Shown here one piece after another: positions 17,778 through 27,040 of a DNA stretch of 64,000 bases. This DNA comes from Heterorhizobium halophytocola. GTDB lineage: Bacteria > Pseudomonadota > Alphaproteobacteria > Rhizobiales > Rhizobiaceae. The position numbers and the translations under genes are program-made. Numbering within the stretch: position 1 is the stretch's first letter; each line of letters starts with the position of its first letter. The notes below the pieces were generated by a model. That model worked only from the letters and a program-made list of their open reading frames with translations. It made no database searches and was not told the DNA's origin. The stretch is taken from the NCBI RefSeq assembly GCF_017873095.1, contig NZ_JAGGJU010000013.1, positions 1-64,000 on the forward strand, written 5' to 3'.

Positions 17778-18431
17778 ATGAAAATTCTGGTATTGGGCGC
17801 GACCGGCGCCACCGGCAGTCTGATCGTCGGCCAAGCCATCGCGAAGGGATACGAGGTCGTTGCCCTCGTTCGCTCCAAGGCAAAATCCGGGGACCTTACC
17901 GGCGCCGAACTTGTCGAAGGCGACGCCCGCGATCCCGCAGCTCTAGCCCGCGCCATCGCCGGCTGCGATGCCGTCATCAGTTCGCTAGGCACCGCCATGA
18001 GCCCGTTCAAGGAGGTGACCCTACTCTCGACAGCAACGCACGCTCTGGTCGGCGTGATGGAGCAGCAAAATGTCCGTCGTCTGATCTGCATCACAGGCCT
18101 CGGTGCCGGTGACAGCCGCGGCCATGGCGGCTTCTTCTTCGACTACCTGTTCCTGCCTCTGATGCTGCGCAAGGTCTATCAGGACAAGGATCGCCAGGAA
18201 GATGCGATCCGCGCCAGCACGCTCGACTGGACCATCGTCCGGCCGACGGTGCTCAACGACAAGCCGGCGCAAGGTCACATCAAGGCCCTGACCGATCTGT
18301 CAGGCATCCATGGTGGCACCATCGCCCGGGCCGATGTCGCCGAGTTCGTCGTGCTGCAGCTTGCCACCGACACGTGGCTGCGAAAAGCGCCGCTTATCAC
18401 CTGGCGCGCGACAGGGACACGCGACCTTTAG
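17778..18431 (+). CDS. NAD(P)H-binding (SDR atypical) protein with a hybrid C-terminus
   Basis: 217 aa. Rossmann motif LGATGATGSLIV at residues 5-16; VRSKAKSGDL and a WTIVRPTVLND motif fit the NAD(P)H-binding group related to NmrA/biliverdin reductase B. The last residues (RATGTRDL) are encoded by DNA homologous to the 3' part of Fic gene 2 (RATATRDL there), so its native C-terminus seems to have been replaced at about 18405. The loss is probably only a few residues, and activity may survive. Last gene of the LysR-controlled run. Confidence 0.85.
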   Translation: MKILVLGATGATGSLIVGQAIAKGYEVVALVRSKAKSGDLTGAELVEGDARDPAALARAIAGCDAVISSLGTAMSPFKEVTLLSTATHALVGVMEQQNVRRLICITGLGAGDSRGHGGFFFDYLFLPLMLRKVYQDKDRQEDAIRASTLDWTIVRPTVLNDKPAQGHIKALTDLSGIHGGTIARADVAEFVVLQLATDTWLRKAPLITWRATGTRDL

Positions 18432-18575
18432 CATCTCGTGGAAATCGGTGCGATGACGCGTACCGGTGAACGTCGGCATACCCGTTACTCGCTTTCGTTG
18501 CAGAGATAAATCGATGCCTATCTGATGAGCTCTATCAACGCCATTATTTAAGTGAACGGCTGTTCAATTCCTGTT
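18405..18575 (+). pseudogene. Tail of a third Fic gene (DUF4172 type) plus its flank
   Basis: Homologous to 7397-7567. It encodes the winged-helix end (TRDL.HLVEIGAMTRTGERRHTRYSLSLQR) with a TAG where Gln codons stand in Fic gene 2, then the same downstream sequence. It starts inside the coding region of the upstream gene. With ~20% divergence it is not a recent copy of gene 2 but the remnant of another family member. Confidence 0.75.
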
Positions 18576-18810
18576 CAAGAGCTGCCAATAGAGGAATAGC
18601 GCGCCACCGGTTTGTATCCCTTGGAGCGGAGAGGCGAGCAAAAGCTCTGCATTGTCGCCCGGAACTCTGGCGTTGTGACCGTTTAGCCCATGTCTGTCTT
18701 TTTGCGTCTCACCACTAGCGAGCGCACCATTTGTGCACGAGAGTGCTCGAACATGGGTCAGTTACAGCTTTAACGACTTCGGCTGTCAGCTTTTCGGGCG
18801 TGCCACGAGG
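18576..18810. other. Short gap, nothing recognised
   Basis: No gene, hairpin or repeat of note was seen between the Fic relic and the end of the LysR gene. Confidence 0.3.
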
Positions 18811-19716
18811 CTAGAGACGCGCCGCCACATCAACACAGAAATCGATGAAGGCGCGAACTTTGGCTGGAGCATGCTTGCGTGATGGACGATAGGCAAATAG
18901 CGGAAAGCGCTCTCCGTGCCAGTCAGGAAAGAGGTCGATCAACTGGCCGGATGCCAGGAGATCGCCGACGCCCCAGCCGATGATCTGGCCGACGCCGCTG
19001 CCAGCCACACATTCGGCCAACATGGTCTTCGGATCGGTGAAGGTGAGTGGCCCGCTGGTATCAACCCCGATCACCTGTCCGTCGCGCACAAATTCCCAAT
19101 CGAATGGTCTGCTGGTGTGCGGATCCAAGAACTGTAGGCAACGATGGTTGACGAGATCGGAAGGATGGCTTGGGCAGCCATAACGCTCGATATAGGCGGG
19201 TGCAGCAACCGTCAGGATCGGTGCCTCGATGAGCTTGCGAGCGATCAGCGAGGAAAACCGGGGGCGGCCGAAGCGGATCGCGAGATCAATCCTGTCCGAC
19301 ACCAGATTCCCTATGTGCTCAGTGGTGATGAATTCGATCGAGAGTTCCGGATAGAGTTCGCAAAACGTCCCGAGCCTGCCCGCCAGGACCAGCGGCAAGA
19401 AAAATGGATCAATATCGACCCGTAGCCGGCCCCGCACCGCAGATGACGCGCCGCCCGCCATGAGAGCGGCATCTTCAATGGCCTCAACATGCGGTTTGAC
19501 CGTCTCGTAGAACCGCCGGCCCTCATCCGTCAGCGACACGGAACGGGTAGTGCGGTCAAGGAGCCTGATGCCGAGCCGGGCCTCCAGCCGGCTCACTGCG
19601 CGCGAAACACCGGAATCGGTGATCCCGCTCAGTGCCGCTGCCTTGACGAAGCTGCCCCCCTCCACCACCGCCGCCAACACGCTGATGCCGGAGAGCATTC
19701 GGCTGTCGAATGCCAT
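18811..19716 (-). CDS. LysR-family regulator, divergent from an amidohydrolase gene
   Basis: 301 aa. The helix-turn-helix is in residues ~5-62 (SFVKAAALSGITDSGVSRAVSRLEARLGIRLLDRTTRSVSLTDEG), of the type found in many Rhizobiales regulators of dehydrogenase genes. The effector-binding domain runs ~92-295. It is divergent from the amidohydrolase-MFS-SDR run; the 115-bp intergenic region, with TNA-rich dyads near 19735-19755, should hold its site. Confidence 0.92.
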   Translation of the reverse strand: MAFDSRMLSGISVLAAVVEGGSFVKAAALSGITDSGVSRAVSRLEARLGIRLLDRTTRSVSLTDEGRRFYETVKPHVEAIEDAALMAGGASSAVRGRLRVDIDPFFLPLVLAGRLGTFCELYPELSIEFITTEHIGNLVSDRIDLAIRFGRPRFSSLIARKLIEAPILTVAAPAYIERYGCPSHPSDLVNHRCLQFLDPHTSRPFDWEFVRDGQVIGVDTSGPLTFTDPKTMLAECVAGSGVGQIIGWGVGDLLASGQLIDLFPDWHGERFPLFAYRPSRKHAPAKVRAFIDFCVDVAARL

Positions 19717-19831
19717 AAAGCTATTCCTGATTTTTAGTCAGTAATCATCTGACAATAGCGCACTTAATTCAAGTCCCGCGTCGGATCATATTCCCTTCAG
19801 CGGATCAGCCGGCTGAAAGAGGAGTTTGAAC

Positions 19832-21148
19832 ATGAGCCAGGGAAACATACGCACGCTTTTCAAAGGCGCGACCGTCATCACCATGGATTCGGCTGTGCCG
19901 AACTTCGAATGCGGCGACGTGCTGGTCGACGGGACGCGGATCGCCGATATCGCCTCTTCGCTCTCTGTAGAAGACGCCGAGGTGATCGATGCCTCAGGCA
20001 AGATCATCGTGCCTGGTCTAGTCGATGCCCATCATCATATGTGGCTTGGCGCAATGCGTAGGATGATGCCGGACGTCGATGACCTGTTCGCCTACATCGA
20101 CGTCGTCGCGGAGACGATAGGTAAACACTATCGTCCCGAGGATATGCACATCAGCACCAAGCTCACAGCTATTGCCTCTCTTGATGCCGGCATAACGACG
20201 ATCATCGACGCCTGCCATTCCTCTCGCAACCCCGAACACACAGACGCCGCTCTCGACGCACTCGACAACAGCGGCGTCCGCGCGCTGCATATGGTCGGAA
20301 CGGCAATGGACAAGCAAGCGTCGAGCGCCCACCTGCCTGACGATCTCGAACGGCTAGCCGCGCGTTGGAATCATGATGGAGGGCTGGTGCGCGTCGGCCT
20401 GTTCGGCCAGCTGCAGCGCGATTGGTGGCAGGCCGCCCGAGGGCTCGACATGCGCATCCTCACCGAGTTCATCGGCGATCTCTCCAAACTCGGACCGGAA
20501 TTCGATGGCCTGCTCGGCGCGGATAACATATTCAATCATTGCACTCGCTTGCCCGAAGAAACCTGGAAACGACTTGCCGACGCCGGCGTGAATGTCACCG
20601 TCAATCCGCGCTCCGACGCCCTGTTCGGATTCGACGACGACAGCTTTGCCTATCAGCAGGCGGTCGATCACGGTCTGACACCGGCGATCGGCATTGACCT
20701 CGACACCGCCTTCGGCAGTGACATGTTTGGCGAAATGCACGCGCTGTTTTCCGGCCAGCGCTTCGCAATGCGTAATCGTCGCTTCCGTGGTGAGGCGGAT
20801 GTGCCGGCAGCAATTACGGCAAAGGCGGTATTGGAGGCTGCCACCATCAACGGCGCCCGCGCCGCCGGCCTAGATAGCCAAATCGGCACACTGACTCCCG
20901 GCAAGCAGGCGGACCTGATCATGCTCCGGACCGATGGCATTGCCGTGTTCCCGGTCACCAACGCGATCGGCACGGTCGTTCAAGCCGTAGAGCGCGCCGA
21001 TGTCGATACCGTCATGGTCGCGGGTCAGGTGCGCAAGCGGGGTGGCAAGCTTCTCGGCGTCGATGTTGAAAAGCTGAAGGCCGATGTCACCGCCTCGCGC
21101 GATCACCTCTTCGAAGCCGGCAATTACAACCCGCCATTCTTTTCTTGA
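19832..21148 (+). CDS. Amidohydrolase of the chlorohydrolase/cytosine-deaminase-like group
   Basis: 438 aa from the ATG at 19832 behind GAGGAG. Metal-dependent TIM-barrel hydrolase. An N-terminal composite beta-sandwich precedes the metal motif VDAHHHMWLG (residues ~66-75); further ligands are likely His in NHCTRLPEE (~233) and Asp in IGIDLDTAFGSD (~290). The family (TrzA/AtzA, SsnA-like) deaminates or dechlorinates ring substrates such as triazines, guanine or methylthioadenosine; which one cannot be told. The typical C-terminal TPGKQADLIML element is present. Followed by an MFS exporter and an SDR, likely one operon. Confidence 0.9.
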   Translation: MSQGNIRTLFKGATVITMDSAVPNFECGDVLVDGTRIADIASSLSVEDAEVIDASGKIIVPGLVDAHHHMWLGAMRRMMPDVDDLFAYIDVVAETIGKHYRPEDMHISTKLTAIASLDAGITTIIDACHSSRNPEHTDAALDALDNSGVRALHMVGTAMDKQASSAHLPDDLERLAARWNHDGGLVRVGLFGQLQRDWWQAARGLDMRILTEFIGDLSKLGPEFDGLLGADNIFNHCTRLPEETWKRLADAGVNVTVNPRSDALFGFDDDSFAYQQAVDHGLTPAIGIDLDTAFGSDMFGEMHALFSGQRFAMRNRRFRGEADVPAAITAKAVLEAATINGARAAGLDSQIGTLTPGKQADLIMLRTDGIAVFPVTNAIGTVVQAVERADVDTVMVAGQVRKRGGKLLGVDVEKLKADVTASRDHLFEAGNYNPPFFS

Positions 21149-21209
21149 TGCCCAGGCGCTGTCCAAGGGCGGCGCTCTCCCTACCTCACCGTAAAAAAAG
21201 GAGGCTGTC

Positions 21210-22391
21210 ATGTTAGCAGCCAGCACCATGTGTGAACCAGCGCAGGACACACTCTCGAGACCAGCGCCCGGGGTGATAGCCGCGCTATTCATAGGCTACC
21301 TCAGTGTCGGAATGCCTCTTCCGGTTATTCCACTTTTTCTTCACGACCATCTCGGTTTCGACAGTCTTACGGTCGGTCTCGTCATCGGCGTCCAGTTTGT
21401 CGCTACCGTGTTGACCCGCGGCTATGCGGGACGGATAACCGATGAACAAGGCGGAAAGCGCTCGGCGCTGATCGGCAGCGCCGTGTTGGGGATTGCCGGC
21501 CTGCTATATCTGATTGCCGCTTTGCTCGACTCCTCCCCGGTCGTCAGCATCGCCATTGTCGTCACTGGCCGGCTTGCAGCGGGTTTCGGCGAAAGCCAGT
21601 TCGTCACCGGCTGCGTCTCGTGGTCGATCGCCTCAGTGGGGCCTGAACGCTCCAGCATATCGATGTCCTGGACTGGGATAGCCATGTTCGCAGCCCTTGC
21701 AATCGGCGCCCCGGTCGGCATGGCGCTATATCAGGTCTATGGCCTCGAAGTGGCGATGATCGCCTGCGTCGCCGCTCCCCTTGTCGCCGCAGCAATCACC
21801 TTTCGCGAGCGCCCCTGGTTTTCGCCGGGTGGCGTGCGTGAGCCCTTCTATCGTGTCATTGGCCAGATCTGGCGCGAAGGCCTGGGCCTGATGCTGCAGG
21901 GCGTCGGTCTTGCCGGATTGACGGCATTTGCCTCGCTCTATTTTGCGGCGGAGCGTTCGGCCAATGCCGGCTGGGTAATGACCGCCTTCGGCGTCGGCTT
22001 CATCTTCGTCCGCCTCACCTTTGGCAGTCTGCCCGACAGGATCGGCGGCTACCGCGTCGCTATCTGGTCGCTTGCCGTCGAGGCCGCCGGCCAGGCCATG
22101 CTTTGGCTCGCGCCGAACCCCTATGTCGCATTCTTCGGTGCCTTCGTCACTGGTCTTGGCTGTGCGCTAGTGTTTCCAGGCTTTGGCGTCGAGGCCCTGG
22201 AGCGGGTTTCGCCTCCCAACCGTGGCAGCGCTATGGGCGCATTCGTCGCCTTTCTTGATATCGCTTACGCCATCTCCGGCCCGCTCGCAGGCCTCGTCGC
22301 AGCTCATTTCGGCTACGGCAGCGTCTACCTGCTCGGCGCTATAGCCGCCGTCCTCGGTATCCTCGTCGCGCGCTCCAGCCGCCCCGCCTGA
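21210..22391 (+). CDS. MFS transporter (YhhS/YfcJ-like)
   Basis: 393 aa with 12 predicted membrane helices. IGYLSVGMPLPVIPLFLHDHLGFDSLTVGLVIGVQF at the first helices, then TRGYAGRITDEQGGKRS at the motif-A loop, fit the arabinose-efflux-like YhhS/YfcJ group. Probably an exporter. It starts behind AAGGAGG, 60 bp after the amidohydrolase, and is followed 53 bp later by an SDR. The substrate is unknown but presumably tied to the amidohydrolase product. Confidence 0.9.
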   Translation: MLAASTMCEPAQDTLSRPAPGVIAALFIGYLSVGMPLPVIPLFLHDHLGFDSLTVGLVIGVQFVATVLTRGYAGRITDEQGGKRSALIGSAVLGIAGLLYLIAALLDSSPVVSIAIVVTGRLAAGFGESQFVTGCVSWSIASVGPERSSISMSWTGIAMFAALAIGAPVGMALYQVYGLEVAMIACVAAPLVAAAITFRERPWFSPGGVREPFYRVIGQIWREGLGLMLQGVGLAGLTAFASLYFAAERSANAGWVMTAFGVGFIFVRLTFGSLPDRIGGYRVAIWSLAVEAAGQAMLWLAPNPYVAFFGAFVTGLGCALVFPGFGVEALERVSPPNRGSAMGAFVAFLDIAYAISGPLAGLVAAHFGYGSVYLLGAIAAVLGILVARSSRPA

Positions 22392-22444
22392 AATCGATGG
22401 CCGGCGGTAAGCCGCCGGCTCCAGCATCTCAAAAGGATAAAGCC

Positions 22445-23218
22445 ATGTCCCGCATCCTCATCACCGGATCCTCCGAAGGCCTTGGCCTGATGGCCGGGCA
22501 GCTTCTCGCTGAAGAAGGCCACACTGTCGCACTACACGCCCGCAACGCTGAACGTGCCAAGACGGCACGCAAGGGACTTTCGGGCGCCGAGGACGTTATC
22601 GAGGGCGATGTCTCGACCATCGCTGGTGCACGAAGCGTCGCCGAGCAGGCCAATGCACTTGGTACCTTCGATGCCGTGATCCACAATGTAGGAGTTGGCT
22701 ATCGCGAGCCGCGGTGCGTCGAGACCGAAGACGGCCTGCCGCATGTGTTCGCGATCAATGTCATCGCCCCCTACATCTTGACCGCTTTAATCAAGCGCCC
22801 GAAACGCCTAGTCTATCTAAGCTCCGGCCTGCATCACCATGTCGAGCCCCATCTCGACGACGTGCTCTGGAGAAGGCGCCGTTGGAGCGGCATGGAGGCC
22901 TATTCGGAAAGCAAGCTCCACGACGTCCTTCTCGCCTTTGCCGTCGCCCGCAAATATTCGGATGTGCTGTCGAATGCGCTTGAACCTGGCTGGGTCGCAA
23001 CCCGCATGGGTGGGGCCGGTGCCCCGGATGATCTAGATGAGGCCCATCGCACCCAAGCATGGCTTGCGGCGAGCGACGATCCGGCCGCACAGGTAAGCGG
23101 CCAGTATTTCTATCATATGGCACCGCTTGATCCCAATCCGCTTGCAAAAGATGCTGTGCTACAGGATCAGTTTCTTGAGATCTGCCACCGATTGACAGGA
23201 GTTCAGCTACCCTATTGA
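22445..23218 (+). CDS. Short-chain dehydrogenase/reductase-like protein
   Basis: 257 aa from the ATG at 22445. Rossmann motif TGSSEGLGLMAG (residues 7-18), HNVGVGY in place of NNAG, the catalytic Ser in LSSGLH and Tyr/Lys in YSESKLHDV (~158-162). The charged loop RNAERAKTA suggests NADP. Third gene of the amidohydrolase run. The substrate is unknown. Confidence 0.88.
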   Translation: MSRILITGSSEGLGLMAGQLLAEEGHTVALHARNAERAKTARKGLSGAEDVIEGDVSTIAGARSVAEQANALGTFDAVIHNVGVGYREPRCVETEDGLPHVFAINVIAPYILTALIKRPKRLVYLSSGLHHHVEPHLDDVLWRRRRWSGMEAYSESKLHDVLLAFAVARKYSDVLSNALEPGWVATRMGGAGAPDDLDEAHRTQAWLAASDDPAAQVSGQYFYHMAPLDPNPLAKDAVLQDQFLEICHRLTGVQLPY

Positions 23219-23394
23219 AGACTAAAGGAAATTGGAGGGGGCAGTCGCCCAGTGATATTCGCTTGCGGCCAAGGGACCCCCGTGTTGCTCGAACGACCGC
23301 ACTCCCTTGGCGGGGGCGACGGTCACCCGAGGTACTGCCAAAGCATCTGGTCGTCGCCGGCTTTCATCCAGCCAATCGCAGGAGCACGATATAT

Positions 23395-23638
23395 CATTGC
23401 AACGGCGATGAGATTGACGCTGGCCGGCAGCTGCGATGGCCGGATCGTCAGCATATCCGATGAAGCGCCGACGAAGATCTATGAACTGGTGGGACTCGTA
23501 GGTCCGCAAATGGAACCTTCGGCCGAGGCAATGGAAAATGCCTGCCACCCCCACGTCGATGCTTGGCTCATGCGGAAACTTGGTTTACGACCGACTGTGA
23601 GGACAGTTTATCAAGCCGCGCAGGAGGGAATAATGTAA
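23395..23638 (+). pseudogene. 3' fragment of an NAD-dependent epimerase/dehydratase gene
   Basis: Only the C-terminal ~80 residues are recognisable: ATAMRLTLAGSCDGRIVSISDEAP and then HVDAWLMRKLGLRPTVRTVY, the usual end of an extended-SDR epimerase. The upstream 170 bp (23220-23395) give no matching Rossmann part, so about 70% of the gene is gone. It is followed at once by a truncated SnoaL-like gene. Confidence 0.6.
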
Positions 23639-23648
23639 GCACAGCCCG

Positions 23649-23912
23649 ATGGACCAAGCCAGGCTGACCCCCATCTACAGCGACTATGTCCCCTGCCTCA
23701 CCGAGGGCGACTGTACGAGGCTTGGAGAGCTTGCTGACAACGATATTGTTCACAATGGGCTTAAACTTGCGTTGGTCTTCAACCGGGCATGCTCGAACGG
23801 AACGTCCGACATTTCCGATCTTTGCTTTGAAACGGACCGTCTTCACGAAAGCGATGCGGTGGAGCGGGCAGTTCAGGAAACTATCCGCGATGCGGCAATA
23901 GCCTTAAGCTAA
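23649..23912 (+). pseudogene. Truncated SnoaL-like (ester cyclase) gene
   Basis: 87 aa. The N-terminus (MDQARLTPIYSDYVPCLTEG, then VHNGLKL and SDISDLCFE) fits the SnoaL-like polyketide/ester cyclase fold, where the usual pattern is ...YRDYIDCLNxxDW...DDVVHNG...IPDLxFE. The family is ~135 aa, so the last third, including the strands that close the pocket, is missing or replaced. Probably non-functional. Confidence 0.5.
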
Positions 23913-23991
23913 CCGTGGTCCTCGGGCCGGTTCACATCCAACTGGCCGCGCGCGGTAGTGTCTCTCACGACAGTAATTTCAAGGGCTGGTG

Positions 23992-24882
23992 CTATCGCCA
24001 TCGCTTCACATGGTCGACGAGTGCCCGAAGTTTCGGAGCGAGGTTGCGCCGGCTGGGGTAGTAAAGAAAAAAGCCGGCAAACGGAGGACAATACTCCTGA
24101 AGGAGAGGGACTAACTGACCAGACTCGACATAGGGCCTGAAGGTGTCCTCCATTCCAAAGGTGATGCCGCCGCCGGCACAGGCTATTCTGATCATAAGCC
24201 ACATGTCGTTGGTCGAGATGTGCGGGTCGACCGCCACATCAAACTCGTGTCCATGCTGCCCGAACTCCCAACGATAGGGTGCGCGGTTTGGCGCGGGTCG
24301 CCAGCCGATGCAGCGATGGGCAGAGAGTTCCGAAGGATGCTCGGGCATTCCGAAACGTTCGATGTAGGATGGCGCAACGAAAGCCCCTTGGCGCTGCTCG
24401 CCCGACACTGGAACGGCAATCATGTCCTGGTCGATGACTTCGCCCAGGCGGACCCCCGCGTCATAACCTTCTGCGACAATGTCGAATTCCTCGTCCGTGA
24501 CGGTCACGTCGACCTGAACGGCAGGAAATGCGTCCGCGAAACGCGCAAGAAGAGGCCCTGAGATGAACCGCTCGGCGATGGACGACACCGCCAGCCTCAG
24601 CAAACCGCTCGGTGCGCTGTCGCGATCAGCCGTCGCGTCGAGCGCCAGTCCGACTTCGGAAATCGCCGGCGCCACCCGCTGATACAGTTGCTCACCTGCT
24701 TCTGTGAGACTGACACTGCGCGTGGTGCGCTGCAAGAGTGCCACTCCCAGCCGATCTTCAAGACGCCGAATCGTCTGGCTGATCGCAGGCCTTGTGACGC
24801 CCAAATTCTCCGCGGCGACGCGAAAGCTGCGCGCTTCAGCGACTGCCAGGAATACGGAAATGCCATTCAGATCAATCGCCAT
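23992..24882 (-). CDS. LysR-family regulator, divergent from an aldo-keto reductase gene
   Basis: 296 aa. The N-terminal helix-turn-helix (residues ~3-60: ARSFRVAAENLGVTRPAISQTIRRLEDRLGVALLQR) and effector domain (~90-290) are complete. Divergent from the aldo-keto reductase at 24979 with a 96-bp intergenic region. It likely controls that gene. Confidence 0.92.
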   Translation of the reverse strand: MAIDLNGISVFLAVAEARSFRVAAENLGVTRPAISQTIRRLEDRLGVALLQRTTRSVSLTEAGEQLYQRVAPAISEVGLALDATADRDSAPSGLLRLAVSSIAERFISGPLLARFADAFPAVQVDVTVTDEEFDIVAEGYDAGVRLGEVIDQDMIAVPVSGEQRQGAFVAPSYIERFGMPEHPSELSAHRCIGWRPAPNRAPYRWEFGQHGHEFDVAVDPHISTNDMWLMIRIACAGGGITFGMEDTFRPYVESGQLVPLLQEYCPPFAGFFLYYPSRRNLAPKLRALVDHVKRWR

Positions 24883-24978
24883 TGGTTAGAAATAGTTACC
24901 ACGGTCGTCATCATTGGGCAAGTTGTTCGCTCTCATCCACGCGTCTACCTTGGACCTGACAGCTAGGGGACAACTGAC

Positions 24979-26037
24979 ATGACACTTGATCGCTACAAAC
25001 TTCTTGGACGCTCAGGCTTGCGGGTATCGCCGATGAGTCTCGGCACAATGACCTTCGGTTCCGAATGGGGATGGGGTGCTGATGGCGACGAGGCACGCCG
25101 CATCTTCGATCTTTATGTCGATCGTGGTGGCAACTTCATCGACACGGCGGTCAACTACACCGATGGCGGGGCCGAACGGCTGCTGGGGAGTTTCATCGGC
25201 CACAAGCGCGAGCGGATCGTTCTGGCAACGAAATTTACGATGGCACGCGAACCGGGCAATCCGAACTCTGGCGGTAACCACCGTCTCAACATGGTGCGTT
25301 CTGTCGAGCAGAGCCTCGATCAACTTGGCACGGATCGTATCGATCTCCTCTATCTCCATGCATGGGACATGACGACTCAGCCGGACGAGGTCATGCGCGG
25401 GCTCGATGACCTCGTCCGATCCGGAAAAGTGCTTTACCTCGGCATCTGCAACACGCCCGCATGGCGGGTTGCACAGTTGCAGACGCTTGCCGAAATCAGA
25501 GGTTGGTCGCCTTTCGTGGCGTTGCAGATCGAATACAGCCTGGTCGAACGGACCGTAGAACACGAGCTTCTGCCGATGGCGGAGGCGATGGGCCTCGGAG
25601 TTCTGCCGTGGTCGCCGCTCGGCGGCGGCGTGCTCACGGGCAAATATTCCCTTGCCGATGTCGAAGACTCGCAAGAGGCGGCCGTGTCTGCCAGCCGGAA
25701 GGGCGTCATAGCTTCGTCCGGTCATCTGAACAAACGTGCGATCGAAATTGCGGAGGAGGTGCGAGCCGTCGCCGAAGAGGCCGACTCGACACCATCACAG
25801 GTGGCGCTTGCCTGGACGCTGACCAATCCGAGCATCGTCTCTCCCATCATTGGCGCCCGCACGCTTACCCAGGCAGAAGACAACCTGGGGGCGCTAGAAC
25901 TAAAGCTGACGCCGGACCAGCTGGATCGCCTGAACCGCATCAGTGCATCGAGCCCCATCTTTCCGACTCGCTTCACGCAACGCCCCCTCGTCCAGCAACT
26001 GATCTTTGGCGGTAATGCGGTCGAACGCCGCGACTGA
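24979..26037 (+). CDS. Aldo/keto reductase
   Basis: 352 aa. Begins MTLDRYKLLGRSGLRVSPMSLG. Catalytic residues: Asp and Tyr in FIDTAVNYTDG, Lys in VLATKFTM, His in LYLHAWDM. The NADPH end is PIIGARTLTQAEDNL. The longer family, with an extra C-terminal segment (PTRFTQRPLVQQLIFGG), is like the Rhizobiales AKR14/15-type enzymes. It is paired with the divergent LysR and is distinct in sequence from the reductase at 11234. Confidence 0.92.
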   Translation: MTLDRYKLLGRSGLRVSPMSLGTMTFGSEWGWGADGDEARRIFDLYVDRGGNFIDTAVNYTDGGAERLLGSFIGHKRERIVLATKFTMAREPGNPNSGGNHRLNMVRSVEQSLDQLGTDRIDLLYLHAWDMTTQPDEVMRGLDDLVRSGKVLYLGICNTPAWRVAQLQTLAEIRGWSPFVALQIEYSLVERTVEHELLPMAEAMGLGVLPWSPLGGGVLTGKYSLADVEDSQEAAVSASRKGVIASSGHLNKRAIEIAEEVRAVAEEADSTPSQVALAWTLTNPSIVSPIIGARTLTQAEDNLGALELKLTPDQLDRLNRISASSPIFPTRFTQRPLVQQLIFGGNAVERRD

Positions 26038-26229
26038 CCGCGGAAACGACGTAAGGCCTCTCGACGTGCACTTGGTGTCAGGGCCGGTCGACAGGTCCCA
26101 TCAAGCCCTTAGTAACAGGACAGGACTGACAACATGCGCACTCTTCCGGCACGCGAGCAGGCCGGCAGCACGGGCCGAACGGCCCAAACCACCCGTCTTG
26201 CGACGCCGGTCGTGGCGGAGGGAACACGA

Positions 26230-26422
26230 CATCTTTGCCGATGGCGACACGATTAGCATCCGTTTCGGCGCAACGGGGGCCACGACGTCTGGCCCACCTT
26301 ATCGCAATCAGTTTGTCCGGATTTTCGAGATGAAGGACGGCCTTATCGCTCATGCAGAATCCTTCCGGGACCTCGTTGCCTACCAACAGGTGGTCGACAA
26401 AAACGCATCGCGTTCCCAATGA
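26230..26422 (+). pseudogene. C-terminal fragment of a SnoaL-like/NTF2-fold gene
   Basis: DIFADGDTISIRFGATGATT, then PYRNQFVRIFEMKDGLIAHAESFRDLVA, is the C-terminal half of a SnoaL/ketosteroid-isomerase-like small protein. Upstream (26040-26230) the same frame gives no family sequence, so the N-terminal half is frameshifted or lost. This is the second degraded SnoaL-like gene within 2.5 kb. Confidence 0.55.
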
Positions 26423-26526
26423 CCGAGACTGCGACCTCGGCAGAACTAAGCGTGTGCCGAAGCAACATCGCGCGTCCAGGCGCGATCGCTTTCACCGAGA
26501 ACAGTAACGCGCAACGGAGCCTGACC

Positions 26527-26844
26527 ATGCGACAGCCATTTGCCGCACTCATCACAGCTGCCACCCTGTCGATCCAACCCGCACAAGCAGAGGAGACCAA
26601 TGTGCAGCCGAACCACCCCTACGTTGGAATGTGGGTCACAGACGACAAGCGTGTGCGCCATGAACTTTTACCGAACGGACGCTATGTCGAGGCCCGCGGT
26701 CATCGGGAGCGAGCCTATGAGGGTCGCTACAAAGTCAAAGGGACGCATATCGAGTACTGGGATGACACAGGCTTCGCTGCCGACGGCGATTTCGTCGATG
26801 CCAACACACTGCACCATGGCGGCATGATCTTGCGTCGCAAGTAG
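26527..26844 (+). CDS. Secreted Atu4866-domain protein
   Basis: 105 aa with a cleavable signal peptide (MRQPFAALITAATLSIQPAQA). The mature part HPYVGMWVTDDKRVRHELLPNG, then EYWDDTGFAADGDF and TLHHGGMILRR, matches the Atu4866 domain first seen in Agrobacterium, a small beta-barrel of unknown function. The start at 26527 is chosen for the signal peptide. It is commonly found beside SnoaL-like and oxidoreductase genes in Rhizobiales (recalled, not checked). Confidence 0.82.
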   Translation: MRQPFAALITAATLSIQPAQAEETNVQPNHPYVGMWVTDDKRVRHELLPNGRYVEARGHRERAYEGRYKVKGTHIEYWDDTGFAADGDFVDANTLHHGGMILRRK

Positions 26845-26905
26845 GCCATCGGTTCGTATACGCTCAGCTGCGGGATGTTGGATACCCGGTCGTGGGTTCA
26901 GATCC

Positions 26906-27040
26906 GTTTAAGGCGGAGGCTATTGCAGCTTTGCGCCCGCGTTTCGGTCGTAGTGCGCGTCATCTCCCACGCCTGAAAGCGGACACGGCCTGGAGTAAAG
27001 AAGCCGCAACTCTCAAGGAGAACGTGGATACGAGGGTATG
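26906..27040 (+). repeat. 135-bp direct repeat, left copy
   Basis: Matches 43148-43282 in the same orientation with about five differences. It encodes in frame FKAEAIAALRPRFGRSARHL and on to ...WSKEAATLKENVD, and could be a gene fragment of unknown family. The two copies bracket about 16.1 kb. Confidence 0.8.
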
